From: a virus
Virus record (IMG/VR): IMGVR_UViG_3300037827_000247
Coordinates: 1 to 34,947 of that record
Reading direction: 5' to 3' (one strand)
DNA length: 34,947 nucleotides
In this document: positions 1 through 7,699 of the stretch, piece after piece
Position numbering within the stretch: position 1 is the stretch's first letter
Layout: each line of letters begins with the position of its first letter
Made by a program: the position numbers and the translations under genes
Notes under the pieces: generated by a model
What the model was told of the DNA's origin: nothing
Seen by the model: only the letters and a program-made list of their open reading frames with translations
Database searches by the model: none

Positions 1-127
1 AAACGATTATGAAATTTAAAAAAAGAATAGCAATAAGACCAGCATATGATAAACGTGATTCTAATCCAAAGAAAAATTATGGAATTCATGGATGTGATAT
101 GCTTTTTACATTAATTGGTGAAAAAGG
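1..127. repeat. Terminal direct repeat (left copy) marking a circular contig
   Basis: Bases 1-127 are identical to bases 34821-34947. The repeat runs through the end of the 117-aa gene and the start of the 146-aa gene, so it is ordinary coding sequence and not a special terminus. A repeat of exactly 127 bases matches a common maximum k-mer of short-read assemblers, which favours a circular (or circularly permuted) genome of about 34,820 bp over a true physical terminal repeat. Confidence 0.95.
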
Positions 128-449
128 AGCAGTTACATTTTTGATTTATACAAGTTGGCATTTATCACATGTAAGACAAGAATTTGAAGGAAGGATGGAT
201 CATACTTTTTGTAATCCTATACCAGCTGATATTGGGTATCATTCTTATCATCCAATGTATGAAGGACATGAGCCACGCGAGAAAGTTTGTGAATATATAG
301 GTGTTCCATGTTATACAGATGGTTCATCATTTTATGCTGAAAATTTCTATAATGAGCTAGTAGAAAAAGGCTCAAAAGGTTTATGGAGAAAAATGATACG
401 ATATTATAAAGAAAGATTTGAGAGTAAAAATGAACAAACGACAAGCTAA
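9..449 (+). CDS. Hypothetical protein, 146 aa
   Basis: I do not recognise this protein. It is soluble and rich in aromatic residues and His, with a basic N-terminus (MKFKKRIAIRPAYDKRD) and a Tyr/His-rich centre (around residues 70-85, including YHSYHPMYEGHEP). It has no membrane segment and no Cys-pair motif. Its ATG overlaps the stop of the upstream 117-aa gene across the contig junction (ATGA), so the two are probably translationally coupled in one rightward operon. The next start (430) lies inside its 3' end, which also fits tight operon packing. Confidence 0.75.
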   Translation: MKFKKRIAIRPAYDKRDSNPKKNYGIHGCDMLFTLIGEKGAVTFLIYTSWHLSHVRQEFEGRMDHTFCNPIPADIGYHSYHPMYEGHEPREKVCEYIGVPCYTDGSSFYAENFYNELVEKGSKGLWRKMIRYYKERFESKNEQTTS

Positions 450-633
450 GTTTATCATGCAACTGCCAGATGGCTACGAATGGGAGTTTCTGAATGATGG
501 TAAATATCTTGCCGGATATTCTGGACATAATATTTTGCTTTATGAGATTGTAGGTGAAGAATTAATTCAACGTGAAGTTACAATGGAAGGGATGAACTAT
601 GAGTCTACCAAAAAGAGGCCACAAAATGAGTAA
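430..633 (+). CDS. Hypothetical small protein, 67 aa
   Basis: The protein starts MNKRQAKF and I do not recognise it. The ATG at 430 is preferred over the upstream in-frame TTG at 418 because GAGAG lies just before it with good spacing. The 5' end overlaps the preceding gene by 20 bases and the 3' end overlaps the next gene. The sequence is soluble, mixed alpha/beta in character, with no metal-binding motif. Confidence 0.65.
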   Translation: MNKRQAKFIMQLPDGYEWEFLNDGKYLAGYSGHNILLYEIVGEELIQREVTMEGMNYESTKKRPQNE

Positions 634-907
634 CGATGAACGAATAGCAGGATTGGAAATAACGATCAAACATATTGACAAAGGTTTAATGAGTGTCGTT
701 GATGAGATGAAACGAAATGCGTACAATCTTGATTTACGATTAGATGATATGACTACGAAAATAAATAAACGTATTGATGATAATTTTAATTTATTACATT
801 CAGGATTAAAGGATATTAATAACCGTCTATGGACTAACTTTACATTTACATTAGGCGTATGTGCCGCAGTCTTTGCAATTATGGCTCATGGTTTTCATTG
901 GTTCTAA
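626..907 (+). CDS. Small coiled-coil protein with C-terminal membrane anchor (XhlA-like)
   Basis: The 93-aa protein begins MSNDERIAGLE. Residues 1 to about 68 are an amphipathic, heptad-like helix with little Pro or Gly. A single hydrophobic segment follows (around WTNFTFTLGVCAAVFAIMAH) just before the C-terminus. This layout matches the XhlA/hemolysin-type phage proteins that sit next to holins, and many tail-anchored phage coiled-coil proteins. I infer a membrane-associated, possibly lysis-related role. AAAGAGG precedes the ATG at 626. An alternative in-frame ATG at 599 would add nine residues but has a poorer ribosome site. Confidence 0.6.
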   Translation: MSNDERIAGLEITIKHIDKGLMSVVDEMKRNAYNLDLRLDDMTTKINKRIDDNFNLLHSGLKDINNRLWTNFTFTLGVCAAVFAIMAHGFHWF

Positions 908-917
908 GGAAATAGTA

Positions 918-1112
918 ATGAGTAATAAATATCCTGATGGACAATTAAACGAAAATGATCGTGGTTCTTTAGCCATTGAACTATTAGTCAAAGATGACCG
1001 TTTAGTTATTAATTTTATGAAGTCAGTTATATGGATTGGTTTCGATAGAGAAGCAGCAATAAGATTTGGAGAAAAGATTGTAGAGATCGCAAAAACAATC
1101 AATGCACATTAG
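918..1112 (+). CDS. Hypothetical small protein, 64 aa
   Basis: The protein begins MSNKYPDGQLNENDRGSLAI and I do not recognise it. AAGGA at 906-910 supports the start at 918; the longer in-frame start at 861 would lie inside the previous gene. The C-terminal half (FGEKIVEIAKTINAH) looks helical. It is part of the run of small, tightly spaced rightward genes before the portal gene. Confidence 0.65.
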   Translation: MSNKYPDGQLNENDRGSLAIELLVKDDRLVINFMKSVIWIGFDREAAIRFGEKIVEIAKTINAH

Positions 1113-1133
1113 AGAGTAAAAACATGGAGTGGT

Positions 1134-1328
1134 ATGTTACAGGATATGACAAGGGAGCAGTTTGAGTATATACATTCAAGATTGGATAAGTGTAAATGTA
1201 AATGGATAGGTGATAGAGTCATTTGCAGATGGTGTAACACTGAAACATCGAAACGCGGATATGATATTTATTACAGCGCAATCTCATGGATGAGGTTAGG
1301 CAAAGATGGAAGACCCAAAAGCCGATAG
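1134..1328 (+). CDS. Small protein with zinc-ribbon-like Cys pairs, 64 aa
   Basis: Four cysteines arranged as CKCKW...VICRWC (residues ~20-34) resemble a treble-clef or zinc-ribbon knuckle. This suggests a metal-stabilised nucleic-acid- or protein-binding miniprotein, but no family is recognised. The start could be 1134 or the ATG at 1146; neither has a strong ribosome site. The 3' end overlaps the next gene by 23 bases. Confidence 0.5.
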   Translation: MLQDMTREQFEYIHSRLDKCKCKWIGDRVICRWCNTETSKRGYDIYYSAISWMRLGKDGRPKSR

Positions 1329-1761
1329 CTTAATCGCTATGTTTGTTTTTTATAGTTATTCATCGGGCGTCCAAGCCAAGCTTGCATTCAGCAAAGAATT
1401 TAAGCATTGTAATATCATCACCTACGATGGCCGAGACTGGATTGTGCTGGATTTTGACCGGACTGGTTTAATCGCTCGCACGATCCATTGCAAAGGCGCA
1501 GACTCTCTGCTTAAAACTTTGCCTATCATTAAAGAAGTGACAGCAATTGTTACAGTCGATATTATAGATCGAGCCAAATATGTATGGTCGCCATGGTGGG
1601 TGAGATCATGCAATGAAATTTGCCGATATAGATCAGGCATTGATCTTGGCTTTACGTTCAACCCTGTTCACCTGTATTATAAATTGTTGAAGGAACGCTA
1701 TAGACGGAACTACAGGATTTTAGCGCATTGGAGGCGTGATCATGGGAATATTCGGAAATGA
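1306..1761 (+). CDS. Conserved-type phage protein upstream of portal, 151 aa
   Basis: I cannot assign a function. A segment reading FKHCNIITYDGRDWIVLD (near residues 32-50) resembles a recurrent phage pattern 'F-x-H-C ... DG-x-W-x-x-x-D' seen in short proteins encoded just upstream of head genes. The His-Cys pair could suggest a cysteine peptidase or amidase, but this is speculation. The C-terminus is strongly basic and aromatic (YKLLKERYRRNYRILAHWRR). It overlaps the next start by about 20 bases. Since no endolysin is recognised elsewhere, this is one gene worth testing for lytic activity. Confidence 0.6.
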   Translation: MEDPKADSLIAMFVFYSYSSGVQAKLAFSKEFKHCNIITYDGRDWIVLDFDRTGLIARTIHCKGADSLLKTLPIIKEVTAIVTVDIIDRAKYVWSPWWVRSCNEICRYRSGIDLGFTFNPVHLYYKLLKERYRRNYRILAHWRRDHGNIRK

Positions 1762-1975
1762 TGATAGCAGCGAAGAGTCACCTCAAGCTGAAGCTATTAA
1801 TGAGCAAATCAGAACAAACGCCGCAGAGTTAGAAACCAAAAAACAAAATCTATATCAAACGCGCCTTGATATTATCAAGGGTGAGGGCGCGCAGACGTGG
1901 ACGCCTAACACAAACAGCCTTGTACCGCCAAGATCACCAACACAAAGGACTGGCATTTTTAATTCATTTAGATAG
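1742..1975 (+). CDS. Hypothetical protein upstream of portal, 77 aa
   Basis: The protein begins MGIFGNDDSSEESPQAEAIN, followed by a Gln/Glu-rich helical stretch and a Pro/Thr-rich tail ending in FNSFR. GGAGGCG at 1731-1737 gives ideal spacing to the ATG at 1742, so this start is preferred over 1736. Small helical proteins of this type often precede portal genes in podoviruses and may be virion components. The role here is inferred from position only. Confidence 0.65.
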   Translation: MGIFGNDDSSEESPQAEAINEQIRTNAAELETKKQNLYQTRLDIIKGEGAQTWTPNTNSLVPPRSPTQRTGIFNSFR

Positions 1976-2006
1976 TTAGATAACCAACCAAGGATGGTGG
2001 TATCAC

Positions 2007-3587
2007 ATGGAAGATTTACAAAAGCTTTATCGTCGTTTTTGGGAAGCCCGTCAATACAAGGATCGATGGCTTGCACTTTACAAGGACTTATATTTCTATG
2101 TTATTCCTGATCGAGATGCTTTTAATGTCAAGTTTAACTATCGGGATGACGGAAAACCCGTCACGCAGCAAATTTGGGACAACACGGCTATGCTGGCCGC
2201 TTATCAACGAGCTAACGATTTGCATGGACTCCTCTTGCCTAAAGATCGCGTCTGGGGAAAAATGGTTCTTGACCCGCACTTATACTCTCAAGAGCTAATT
2301 GATAAAGCTCAAACTACAATGGATGAAATCAATGACAGAATATTCTATTATCTTAACGAGTCTAACCTCAGCCGTGTTGTTAGTAGCAGCAATTTGGATC
2401 TTGTGGGCGGGACAGGAGCCATCTGGGTTGAATCACAATCAGACGAAGTGCCTTTATATTACCGGTCTATTCCTGCTGTTGCTTTGTATATTGAATATAG
2501 CACAGATGATGTAATTAATACTTGCTGGTTCGCTCAGAAGATGACAGCACGATCTATCATCGAAACATATCCAAACTATAGTGGAAAATTGAAAGCCACA
2601 TTGATGGAAGAGCCAGACGAAATTTTTACGGTTAACTTTGGACAGATTAAATATACGGAAGATAGTTTTTATATTTATGCTGTGATGGATGATGATCCAG
2701 AGAAATTATTATTTGAACGTGAAAGCACCTATCAGCAAATCATAGTCTATCGAGATCGTGTTAGACCGGGTGAAGCGGAAGGTCGTGGTATTGGTACTGA
2801 TATGTTGCCAACCATTAAAGACTTAAATTTAATGGTCTCATACAGCCGCGCTAACATGGCATTTAAAGCTAACCCTCCGATGTTCTACGATGCAGGATCA
2901 TACTTTAATCCTTATTCTGTAAGGCAGTGGTCAGGCGCTATGATTGCTCGAAGCCCGGGCGGTCGAAATCCATTAGAAGCATTAGAGATGCCAACGCATC
3001 CTGATGTGCTAGAACATATCTTGCATCTACAGGAAGCCATTCAGAAAGGTTTTCAGGTTGATCCGCTCGGTGAAATACAATCACCTGTACGCAGCGCAAC
3101 AGAAGTTTCGATCCGAGAAAATAGGGCGCAACGTACAAGTGCAACAGATATTAGCAGATTGATAAACGAACAGCCTAAACAAATATTTGATGTGGCCGCT
3201 AAGATTTTAAATGAGCGTGGATTACTGATCAAGAAGCGTCAATCAATACCCGGATTTTCTACAAAGAAATTACGCTTTGATTATGTTTCACCTTTGTATG
3301 ATATCCAGAACCAGCAAGATTTGAATCACTTCATCACTAATATGCAGATCAAGCAACAATTCTTTGGTCAAGGTGCAGCACTTGCAACCGCAAACATATT
3401 TGAGATCAATAAATTCTTAACAGATAAATTAAATTTACAAAGAAAATTATTCTCAAGTGATGATGAGTTGAGACAATTCTTAAAACAAATGATGCAGTCA
3501 AATGCAGCGCAGCAATTACCACCACCTAAACCTACAACGGCAGCCGGTGCAGTTAAATTCCCTGAACAACCACAGGTAACTATATAA
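2007..3587 (+). CDS. Portal (head-to-tail connector) protein
   Basis: The 526-aa protein matches the T7 gp8-type portal family (head-tail connector). The N-terminal block contains QQIWDNTAMLAAYQRANDLH followed by a short segment ending in LPKDRVWGKM, typical of these connectors. Its length is close to the usual 500-560 aa. Portals form the dodecameric ring at the capsid vertex through which the terminase pumps DNA, and they nucleate head assembly with scaffold. Mid-protein motifs such as RGIGTDMLPTIKDLN and the C-terminal Gln/Pro-rich tail also fit. The start at 2007 follows AAGGATGGTGG. The order portal - Bbp19 - scaffold - capsid is the conserved podovirus head order. Confidence 0.95.
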   Translation: MEDLQKLYRRFWEARQYKDRWLALYKDLYFYVIPDRDAFNVKFNYRDDGKPVTQQIWDNTAMLAAYQRANDLHGLLLPKDRVWGKMVLDPHLYSQELIDKAQTTMDEINDRIFYYLNESNLSRVVSSSNLDLVGGTGAIWVESQSDEVPLYYRSIPAVALYIEYSTDDVINTCWFAQKMTARSIIETYPNYSGKLKATLMEEPDEIFTVNFGQIKYTEDSFYIYAVMDDDPEKLLFERESTYQQIIVYRDRVRPGEAEGRGIGTDMLPTIKDLNLMVSYSRANMAFKANPPMFYDAGSYFNPYSVRQWSGAMIARSPGGRNPLEALEMPTHPDVLEHILHLQEAIQKGFQVDPLGEIQSPVRSATEVSIRENRAQRTSATDISRLINEQPKQIFDVAAKILNERGLLIKKRQSIPGFSTKKLRFDYVSPLYDIQNQQDLNHFITNMQIKQQFFGQGAALATANIFEINKFLTDKLNLQRKLFSSDDELRQFLKQMMQSNAAQQLPPPKPTTAAGAVKFPEQPQVTI

Positions 3588-3588
3588 G

Positions 3589-3879
3589 ATGATAGATGAA
3601 TTATTATCAATTCAGAAAATTACTCGACAAGATTATTTAATCTTTTCAATCTTCGAGTGTACAGAGCATGGACGCGAGCTTTTAAACAAGATGTTACAAG
3701 ATACCTATATGGAAGAACCCCACGCTATGGATAGCGGTGGTATCGAGCTTGCGTTTATTGATGGGCGGCGATCTTGGTTTAGGGATGTTCTAAGGTCGCT
3801 TAATTTTACAAAACAAAAACTTAAGGATGAAAATAATGACGGATCAAAACCAGAACCAAAACAATGGCGATCAGAATGA
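3589..3879 (+). CDS. Bbp19-like phage structural-module protein
   Basis: The 96-aa protein has the features of the Bbp19-like phage domain. An early segment around IFECTEHGRELLNKM (aromatic, then 'GR-x-L-L') is followed by GIELAFIDGRRSWFRDVL, where the 'F-x-x-GRR' block is the diagnostic part. These proteins lie between portal and scaffold genes in many podoviruses. Their exact role is unknown, although the position implies head morphogenesis. The gene starts two bases after the portal stop and overlaps the scaffold start by 44 bases. The Lys/Asn-rich C-terminus (about 15 residues) lies in this overlap. Confidence 0.75.
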   Translation: MIDELLSIQKITRQDYLIFSIFECTEHGRELLNKMLQDTYMEEPHAMDSGGIELAFIDGRRSWFRDVLRSLNFTKQKLKDENNDGSKPEPKQWRSE

Positions 3880-4501
3880 TGTTAAGTTATATGCGGGAAA
3901 ATTCAAAACAGTAGAGGAGTTGGAGGCTGGCTACAAAAACTCTCTGCCTACTTTTCAGGAAAACGAAACACTTAAAAAACAATTAGACGAAGTGACAAAG
4001 GTTCCAGATACCTACATGAACCCGGCCGACGTTCAGATAGAAGCAAATCGTGTAACCGATATTCAAGCTCGCGCCAAAGAGACAGGCATGACTCAGGCGC
4101 AGTATGAAAAGTTTTTACGTGGTGATAAGGCGCGTACTGAAAAACACCAACAAGCTTTTGATGCAGCTAAAAAAGAAGTGGGTGAGGAAACGATTAATAT
4201 CCTTCAGGATTATGTGAATAAAAATTATCCTAAAGAAATTGCTGACAATATGGTGCGCACTTTTATTGCCAATAAAGATGCAAGACAGGCAGCATTGAAT
4301 CATCGTGATAAATTATTGAGCAATCAAGTGCCGGGCATGAACAATGTTAGCGCGGGTGGCGGTTATACCGTGACACAGGAAGATGTGAACAAAGCTTATG
4401 CAGCAAAAGAAAATAGAAACTCTGATCCAAGGAATAGAGAAAAAGCCAGACAGCATTATATGAATTTGATTGCGGCACAGGCAGCACAGAAAGCGGGTTA
4501 G
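3836..4501 (+). CDS. Capsid scaffolding protein
   Basis: The 221-aa, hydrophilic, highly charged protein has the usual scaffold architecture. It has a disordered Gln/Asn-rich N-terminus, then the hallmark LYAGKFKTVEELEAGYKN segment found near the N-terminus of many podoviral scaffold proteins. A long helical middle follows (residues ~80-165) and an Ala/Gln/Lys-rich C-terminal helix. It would guide capsid protein polymerisation and then leave the procapsid. The ATG at 3836 has AAGGAT seven bases upstream, better than the ATG at 3827. It sits directly between the portal and Bbp19-like genes and the capsid gene, as expected. Confidence 0.85.
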   Translation: MTDQNQNQNNGDQNDVKLYAGKFKTVEELEAGYKNSLPTFQENETLKKQLDEVTKVPDTYMNPADVQIEANRVTDIQARAKETGMTQAQYEKFLRGDKARTEKHQQAFDAAKKEVGEETINILQDYVNKNYPKEIADNMVRTFIANKDARQAALNHRDKLLSNQVPGMNNVSAGGGYTVTQEDVNKAYAAKENRNSDPRNREKARQHYMNLIAAQAAQKAG

Positions 4502-4512
4502 GAAGAAACCTA

Positions 4513-4556
4513 GTATCTATAGATATCAAGTTTAAGTTGGTATCTATAGATATCAA
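4513..4556. repeat. Tandem 17-bp direct repeat with internal palindrome
   Basis: The two copies of GTATCTATAGATATCAA are 27 bases apart (start to start), directly after the scaffold stop. Each holds the palindrome TATCTATAGATA. The second copy can also form an extended hairpin with its flanks (GTTGGTATC...GATATCAAC with one wobble). Confidence 0.8.
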
Positions 4557-4636
4557 CAACTGCGGAAAATCCGCATCAGTATAGCAGTGAGTGCGGAGTT
4601 AGGCGTCAGCTAGCTGACGCGGTATATAACTCCCCA

Positions 4637-4666
4637 TTGACGTAGTGAATAAATAAGCAGTATGAT
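4637..4666 (+). promoter_or_regulatory. Sigma70-like promoter candidate upstream of the capsid gene
   Basis: TTGACG (4637-4642) and TATGAT (4661-4666) are separated by 18 bp, with an AT-rich spacer. A start near 4673 would give a long leader for the capsid gene, or a short RNA of about 125 nt ending at the terminator at 4797. It is inferred from consensus match only. Confidence 0.5.
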
Positions 4667-4747
4667 AAATCATCTTAATGACAGCCCGCTCCCTGCGATA
4701 ACCTTGACTTAAGATCACAGATAATGTCAGCCGGTCTCCGACCATAA

Positions 4748-4810
4748 CCTGATAGTTAATCAACGATGTTCCACATAGAACAATGTGGGGCTTTTTTGAA
4801 CACTATCAGG
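4748..4810 (+). promoter_or_regulatory. Inverted repeat able to mask the capsid ribosome site
   Basis: CCTGATAGT (4748-4756) is complementary to ACTATCAGG (4802-4810) over nine bases. The right arm contains the first bases of the capsid Shine-Dalgarno AGGAG (4808-4812), which is eight bases before the ATG at 4821. The terminator hairpin sits inside the loop. Pairing would reduce ribosome access. Confidence 0.45.
4771..4797 (+). terminator. Intrinsic terminator in the capsid-gene leader
   Basis: The stem CCACAT (4771-4776) with ATGTGG (4783-4788) has a six-base loop and is followed by GGC and six T residues (4792-4797). It lies just upstream of the capsid start, so it would separate head-assembly transcripts from capsid transcripts or act as an attenuator. 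Confidence 0.7.
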
Positions 4811-4820
4811 AGATGTCAGG

Positions 4821-5702
4821 ATGACTAACCAGATTAATTTAAATACAGCGTCACAACTATTTGACACTGAAGTAACCATAAAGTTTCAAAATCATCAATT
4901 CTTAATGAACACGATTGAGGAACGTCACGGTACAACCGGCGACGCGACCAACGTACCTGTTTCCGATATCATCGAAATGGAGCAACAGACTTTTGCCCCC
5001 GTTGATATCCCTGTAACACCCGTCAATCCAACTAACGTAATGATCGTGCCTTTCAACTACGCGTTGAAAACTGTCATTGGTGGTGGTGAGAAAACATTAT
5101 TTGCCTATGACAAGATCGTAGATCATGCGAAGCTGCACGCGAAAGCGGCTGGCCGTATGTGTGACTATATTAAGATCAATTCATTATTCACCTATTCTGG
5201 ATTTAGTAGCATCTTCACTGTACCTGTCACAACCGGCGTTAATACCGGTATGAACGAGGGCAAGATGGCGGCTGCATTATCCTACCTTGAAGATCAAGGT
5301 GTTGATGTAATGAATCATGCTTGTTCATTGTGGCTTGCAGCAATTGCAAAATCATCTATGTTGAATGATGACCGCGTTGTCTCTTTGTTCTATAACGACC
5401 GTCGTCCTTTAGTAGATAACCAGTTAGTGTCCTATTTAGGCGTAGATATTCGCACTTTAGGTAGCAACGGTATCAATACGATTCCTTTCACAACGTCAGG
5501 TAGCACTAATACATACCTCACGCCTTTAGTGAATAAGGAAGCCATGGTACAAATCTTTAACCGTGACGTATCAACCTCTATCACTTGGGTTCCCCAAAAT
5601 GATAGATGGGAATTACTCACTGTTATGACCTCTGGCGCACAGGTTGTCCAAGCCAATGGTATTGCATTGCTTACCACTAATAACCCATTTGTTGCGAATT
5701 AA
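4821..5702 (+). CDS. Major capsid protein
   Basis: This 293-aa protein directly follows scaffold and is the expected size for a small HK97-fold capsid protein. It has the typical layout: an N-terminal arm (MTNQINLNTASQLFDTEV), a mid segment of short beta strands with PVDIPVTPVNPTNV, and a helix-rich domain with GMNEGKMAAALSYLEDQGVD. The C-terminal beta region ends in LLTTNNPFVAN. It would assemble as hexamers and pentamers on scaffold. AGGAG eight bases upstream supports the start. Its leader is unusually structured, which suggests separate control from the scaffold. I assign it mainly by position, size and composition. Confidence 0.85.
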   Translation: MTNQINLNTASQLFDTEVTIKFQNHQFLMNTIEERHGTTGDATNVPVSDIIEMEQQTFAPVDIPVTPVNPTNVMIVPFNYALKTVIGGGEKTLFAYDKIVDHAKLHAKAAGRMCDYIKINSLFTYSGFSSIFTVPVTTGVNTGMNEGKMAAALSYLEDQGVDVMNHACSLWLAAIAKSSMLNDDRVVSLFYNDRRPLVDNQLVSYLGVDIRTLGSNGINTIPFTTSGSTNTYLTPLVNKEAMVQIFNRDVSTSITWVPQNDRWELLTVMTSGAQVVQANGIALLTTNNPFVAN

Positions 5703-5719
5703 TCACGGAGGATTAATCA

Positions 5720-7078
5720 ATGAGTAATTTTTCTACGTTAGCGTTAATTGACGGCACTTTAAACGGCACAGCACCTTGCCGATTTTTAGGTGCAACACCT
5801 GATTCCTTTGCCACAATGACTGCGGCAGGATATCTGAATGACATTGCCAAGAAAATTAAGACCAATGACGTTTTTGATGTGAACTATCTTGATACAAGCA
5901 CATTCCCTTTAAATGTTGGGGAAGCGGCTTTATTTGCATCATTTGTAGTTCAATATGATCCAACCTTAAGTAACTGGAATTTAGTACCCCGCTCTGCGGT
6001 AGTACCTAATATCAGCGCTTACGGTGTTGAATCTTCAGTTTTAGTAGGTAGCAGTGCCTCCGCTACATTTACTATTAATGATCCTTCAATCACACCGAAT
6101 AGTGTAGTGTTTGCACGATTCCAATTGAGCGTAACCTCAGCAAGAATAGAAACCGTAACGCCCGGTAACGGAACTTTGGCAATTACTGCCTCAGCCGCAC
6201 CCGGTGCATATACGCTTGAGTATATTTCTATTCTGCCATCAGTCGCATTGCAAAATGCGGGTGTGGTCGCGGCTAAAGCGTCAGTCGCCGGTGCCTCTGC
6301 AACTGTTGTTATTTCCAATCCGTTAATCACGGCGTCCAGTATTGTGAACGTAAACTGCGTAAGTCAAACAAACGCATCTTATGTTTTAACAGCAATAGCT
6401 GCCGCTGGTACTTTAACGATTGTATTTAATACAGCACCGGGTGCGTCCGTCATTGCATATAGTGCTGTCACTCCATCGAGTGCATTAACTGCATTGGGTT
6501 TATATGGTGCGTCTTATGCCAATGCTGGCGGTTCTGCAACCATTACAATTACTGATGCAAATATCACAGCATCCAGTGTTGTCATTGCTGGATTCGCATC
6601 CGAAGCTAATACTGCATCGATTTACAAGGTCACACCTTCTGCTGGAACATTAACCATTCTAGCGAGTGCTGATCCCGGCGTATCTGTTGTGAACTATATT
6701 GCAACTCCCGCTGCCGAACAAGGAAGCGCTTATCTGCCATTAGCAGGCGGTCAGATGACAGGCGAAGTCTCCTTGGTAAAAGGTGTTGCTACATTCTCAA
6801 CGAATGCTGCGACCCTGAATGCGCAGGCTGGTGTTGTCACAACGGCATCGTTAACCACTGCAAGTGGATCATCCGCAACAGCACAAGTATTGACTAACTC
6901 TTATGTCAATGCTAACTCTGTATGCGTCTGCTCACTCGCGGGCGGTACGAATACAACGCTTGGTGTCTCGGTAAGCGCAGTCTGTACAGCAGGAACCATT
7001 ACCTTCTCAATCTTCAACAATGGTATTGCAGCAGCGGCGTTAAACGGTACGGTAGCAATTGCATTCGCTGTACTTTAA
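5720..7078 (+). CDS. Capsid decoration or head-fibre protein with tandem beta repeats
   Basis: The 452-aa protein is Ala/Ser/Thr/Val-rich. Its N-terminal domain (about residues 1-100) contains LNGTAPCRFLGATPDSFATM and resembles virion-attachment domains of phage head fibres. Then come three diverged repeats of about 60 aa within ~80-residue units (roughly 111-170, 191-250, 271-328). Each follows a pattern like 'SATxTIxDPxITxxSVV...TPxxGTLTIxxSAxPG'. A segment YLPLAGGQMTGEV (338-350) is typical of phage fibre proteins, and a fourth weaker repeat forms the C-terminus. It lies directly after the capsid gene (17 bp) with CGGAGG upstream and ends at a strong terminator. Repeated Ig-like sandwiches suggest surface adhesion. 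The location on the head is inferred. Confidence 0.7.
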   Translation: MSNFSTLALIDGTLNGTAPCRFLGATPDSFATMTAAGYLNDIAKKIKTNDVFDVNYLDTSTFPLNVGEAALFASFVVQYDPTLSNWNLVPRSAVVPNISAYGVESSVLVGSSASATFTINDPSITPNSVVFARFQLSVTSARIETVTPGNGTLAITASAAPGAYTLEYISILPSVALQNAGVVAAKASVAGASATVVISNPLITASSIVNVNCVSQTNASYVLTAIAAAGTLTIVFNTAPGASVIAYSAVTPSSALTALGLYGASYANAGGSATITITDANITASSVVIAGFASEANTASIYKVTPSAGTLTILASADPGVSVVNYIATPAAEQGSAYLPLAGGQMTGEVSLVKGVATFSTNAATLNAQAGVVTTASLTTASGSSATAQVLTNSYVNANSVCVCSLAGGTNTTLGVSVSAVCTAGTITFSIFNNGIAAAALNGTVAIAFAVL

Positions 7079-7086
7079 TAAGTTTT

Positions 7087-7118
7087 GGGGGGAAGTCATG
7101 TCTCCCCCCCCTTTTTTT
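7087..7118 (+). terminator. Strong intrinsic terminator after the decoration gene
   Basis: The stem GGGGGGA (7087-7093) pairs with TCCCCCC (7103-7109), followed by CC and seven T residues (7112-7118). Placement after capsid and decoration genes parallels the terminator that follows the capsid gene in T7. Confidence 0.85.
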
Positions 7119-7129
7119 GAGGGGTAGCT

Positions 7130-7699
7130 ATGGCTGACTTATTAGACCTGACCAATCGTGCGCTCTCAGAATTAGGCCAATTACCGGTACAGGTATTGGG
7201 TGATACTCCGAACGCCATCATTTTGCAGAATAAGATTCTTGAATTAGCGCCTGAAGTTTTACAGGACTATAACTGGAATTTTGCTGTGGTCTATGTTGCA
7301 AACTATTCGCCTGAAACGACTAATTATAGTCCAGATTATTCCTATTCCTATCAGCTTCCGGGTGACTATGGAAAGTTTTTTAAATGGGCGACTACCGGTG
7401 CGCAATGGCCTATCTATGCAATCATAGATGGTATGTTGCTCGCAAATACGCTTCCAGTACAATATTACTACATTAGAAATGATGTACCTTTTCAATATTG
7501 GCCTCCCTTGGTCGCAAGAGCCTTGGTGCTTTATGCGGCTGCTAAGTCGGCACCTACTGTTACAAATAATATTAAATTGGCTGAATATCTTTATAAAGAA
7601 TATGAATTGGCGCGTGTTAAAGCAATTTTGCAAAACGATATGGAGCGCTCCGTACAAAGCACACCATACAACGATTTCGACCGTATCACGTTTGTTTAG
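7130..7699 (+). CDS. Tail tube/adaptor protein, T7 gp11-like
   Basis: The 189-aa protein matches the podovirus head-tail adaptor (tail tubular protein A). It begins MADLLDLTNRALSELGQLPV, where 'NxALSxLG' is a family signature. A helical segment follows (LELAPEVLQDYNWNFA, residues ~36-50, with the characteristic 'xxxWNFA'), then a beta-rich middle containing LPGDYGKFFKWA. Two C-terminal helices follow (VARALVLYAAAKSA and KLAEYLYKEYELARVKA). It would form a dodecamer under the portal. GAGGGG precedes the start. The last 14 bases overlap the antisense HNH gene. Confidence 0.9.
   Translation: MADLLDLTNRALSELGQLPVQVLGDTPNAIILQNKILELAPEVLQDYNWNFAVVYVANYSPETTNYSPDYSYSYQLPGDYGKFFKWATTGAQWPIYAIIDGMLLANTLPVQYYYIRNDVPFQYWPPLVARALVLYAAAKSAPTVTNNIKLAEYLYKEYELARVKAILQNDMERSVQSTPYNDFDRITFV

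Larger units (their letters stand above)
4502..4820 (+). promoter_or_regulatory. 319-base structured leader between scaffold and capsid genes
   Basis: No convincing ORF lies here. In order it holds: two direct copies of GTATCTATAGATATCAA (4513-4529, 4540-4556), each containing the palindrome TATCTATAGATA; a TGCGGA/TCCGCA hairpin (4561-4575); the perfect 18-bp palindrome GCGTCAGCTAGCTGACGC (4603-4620), itself enclosed by GGAGTTA/TAACTCC (4595-4601, 4627-4633); a promoter-like pair (4637-4666); an intrinsic terminator (4771-4797); and a 9-bp inverted repeat that captures part of the capsid gene's ribosome site. The density of structure suggests regulation of the capsid gene and possibly RNA processing. 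Confidence 0.7.

Noticed and set aside
217-528. Leftward 103-aa open frame over the first two genes
   Set aside because: It lies fully over well-supported rightward genes, has no ribosome site and has no recognisable content.
4704-4727. TTGACT...TAATGT as a second promoter in the capsid leader
   Set aside because: The spacer is only 12 bp, too short for sigma70. The TTGACG/TATGAT pair at 4637-4666 is better.
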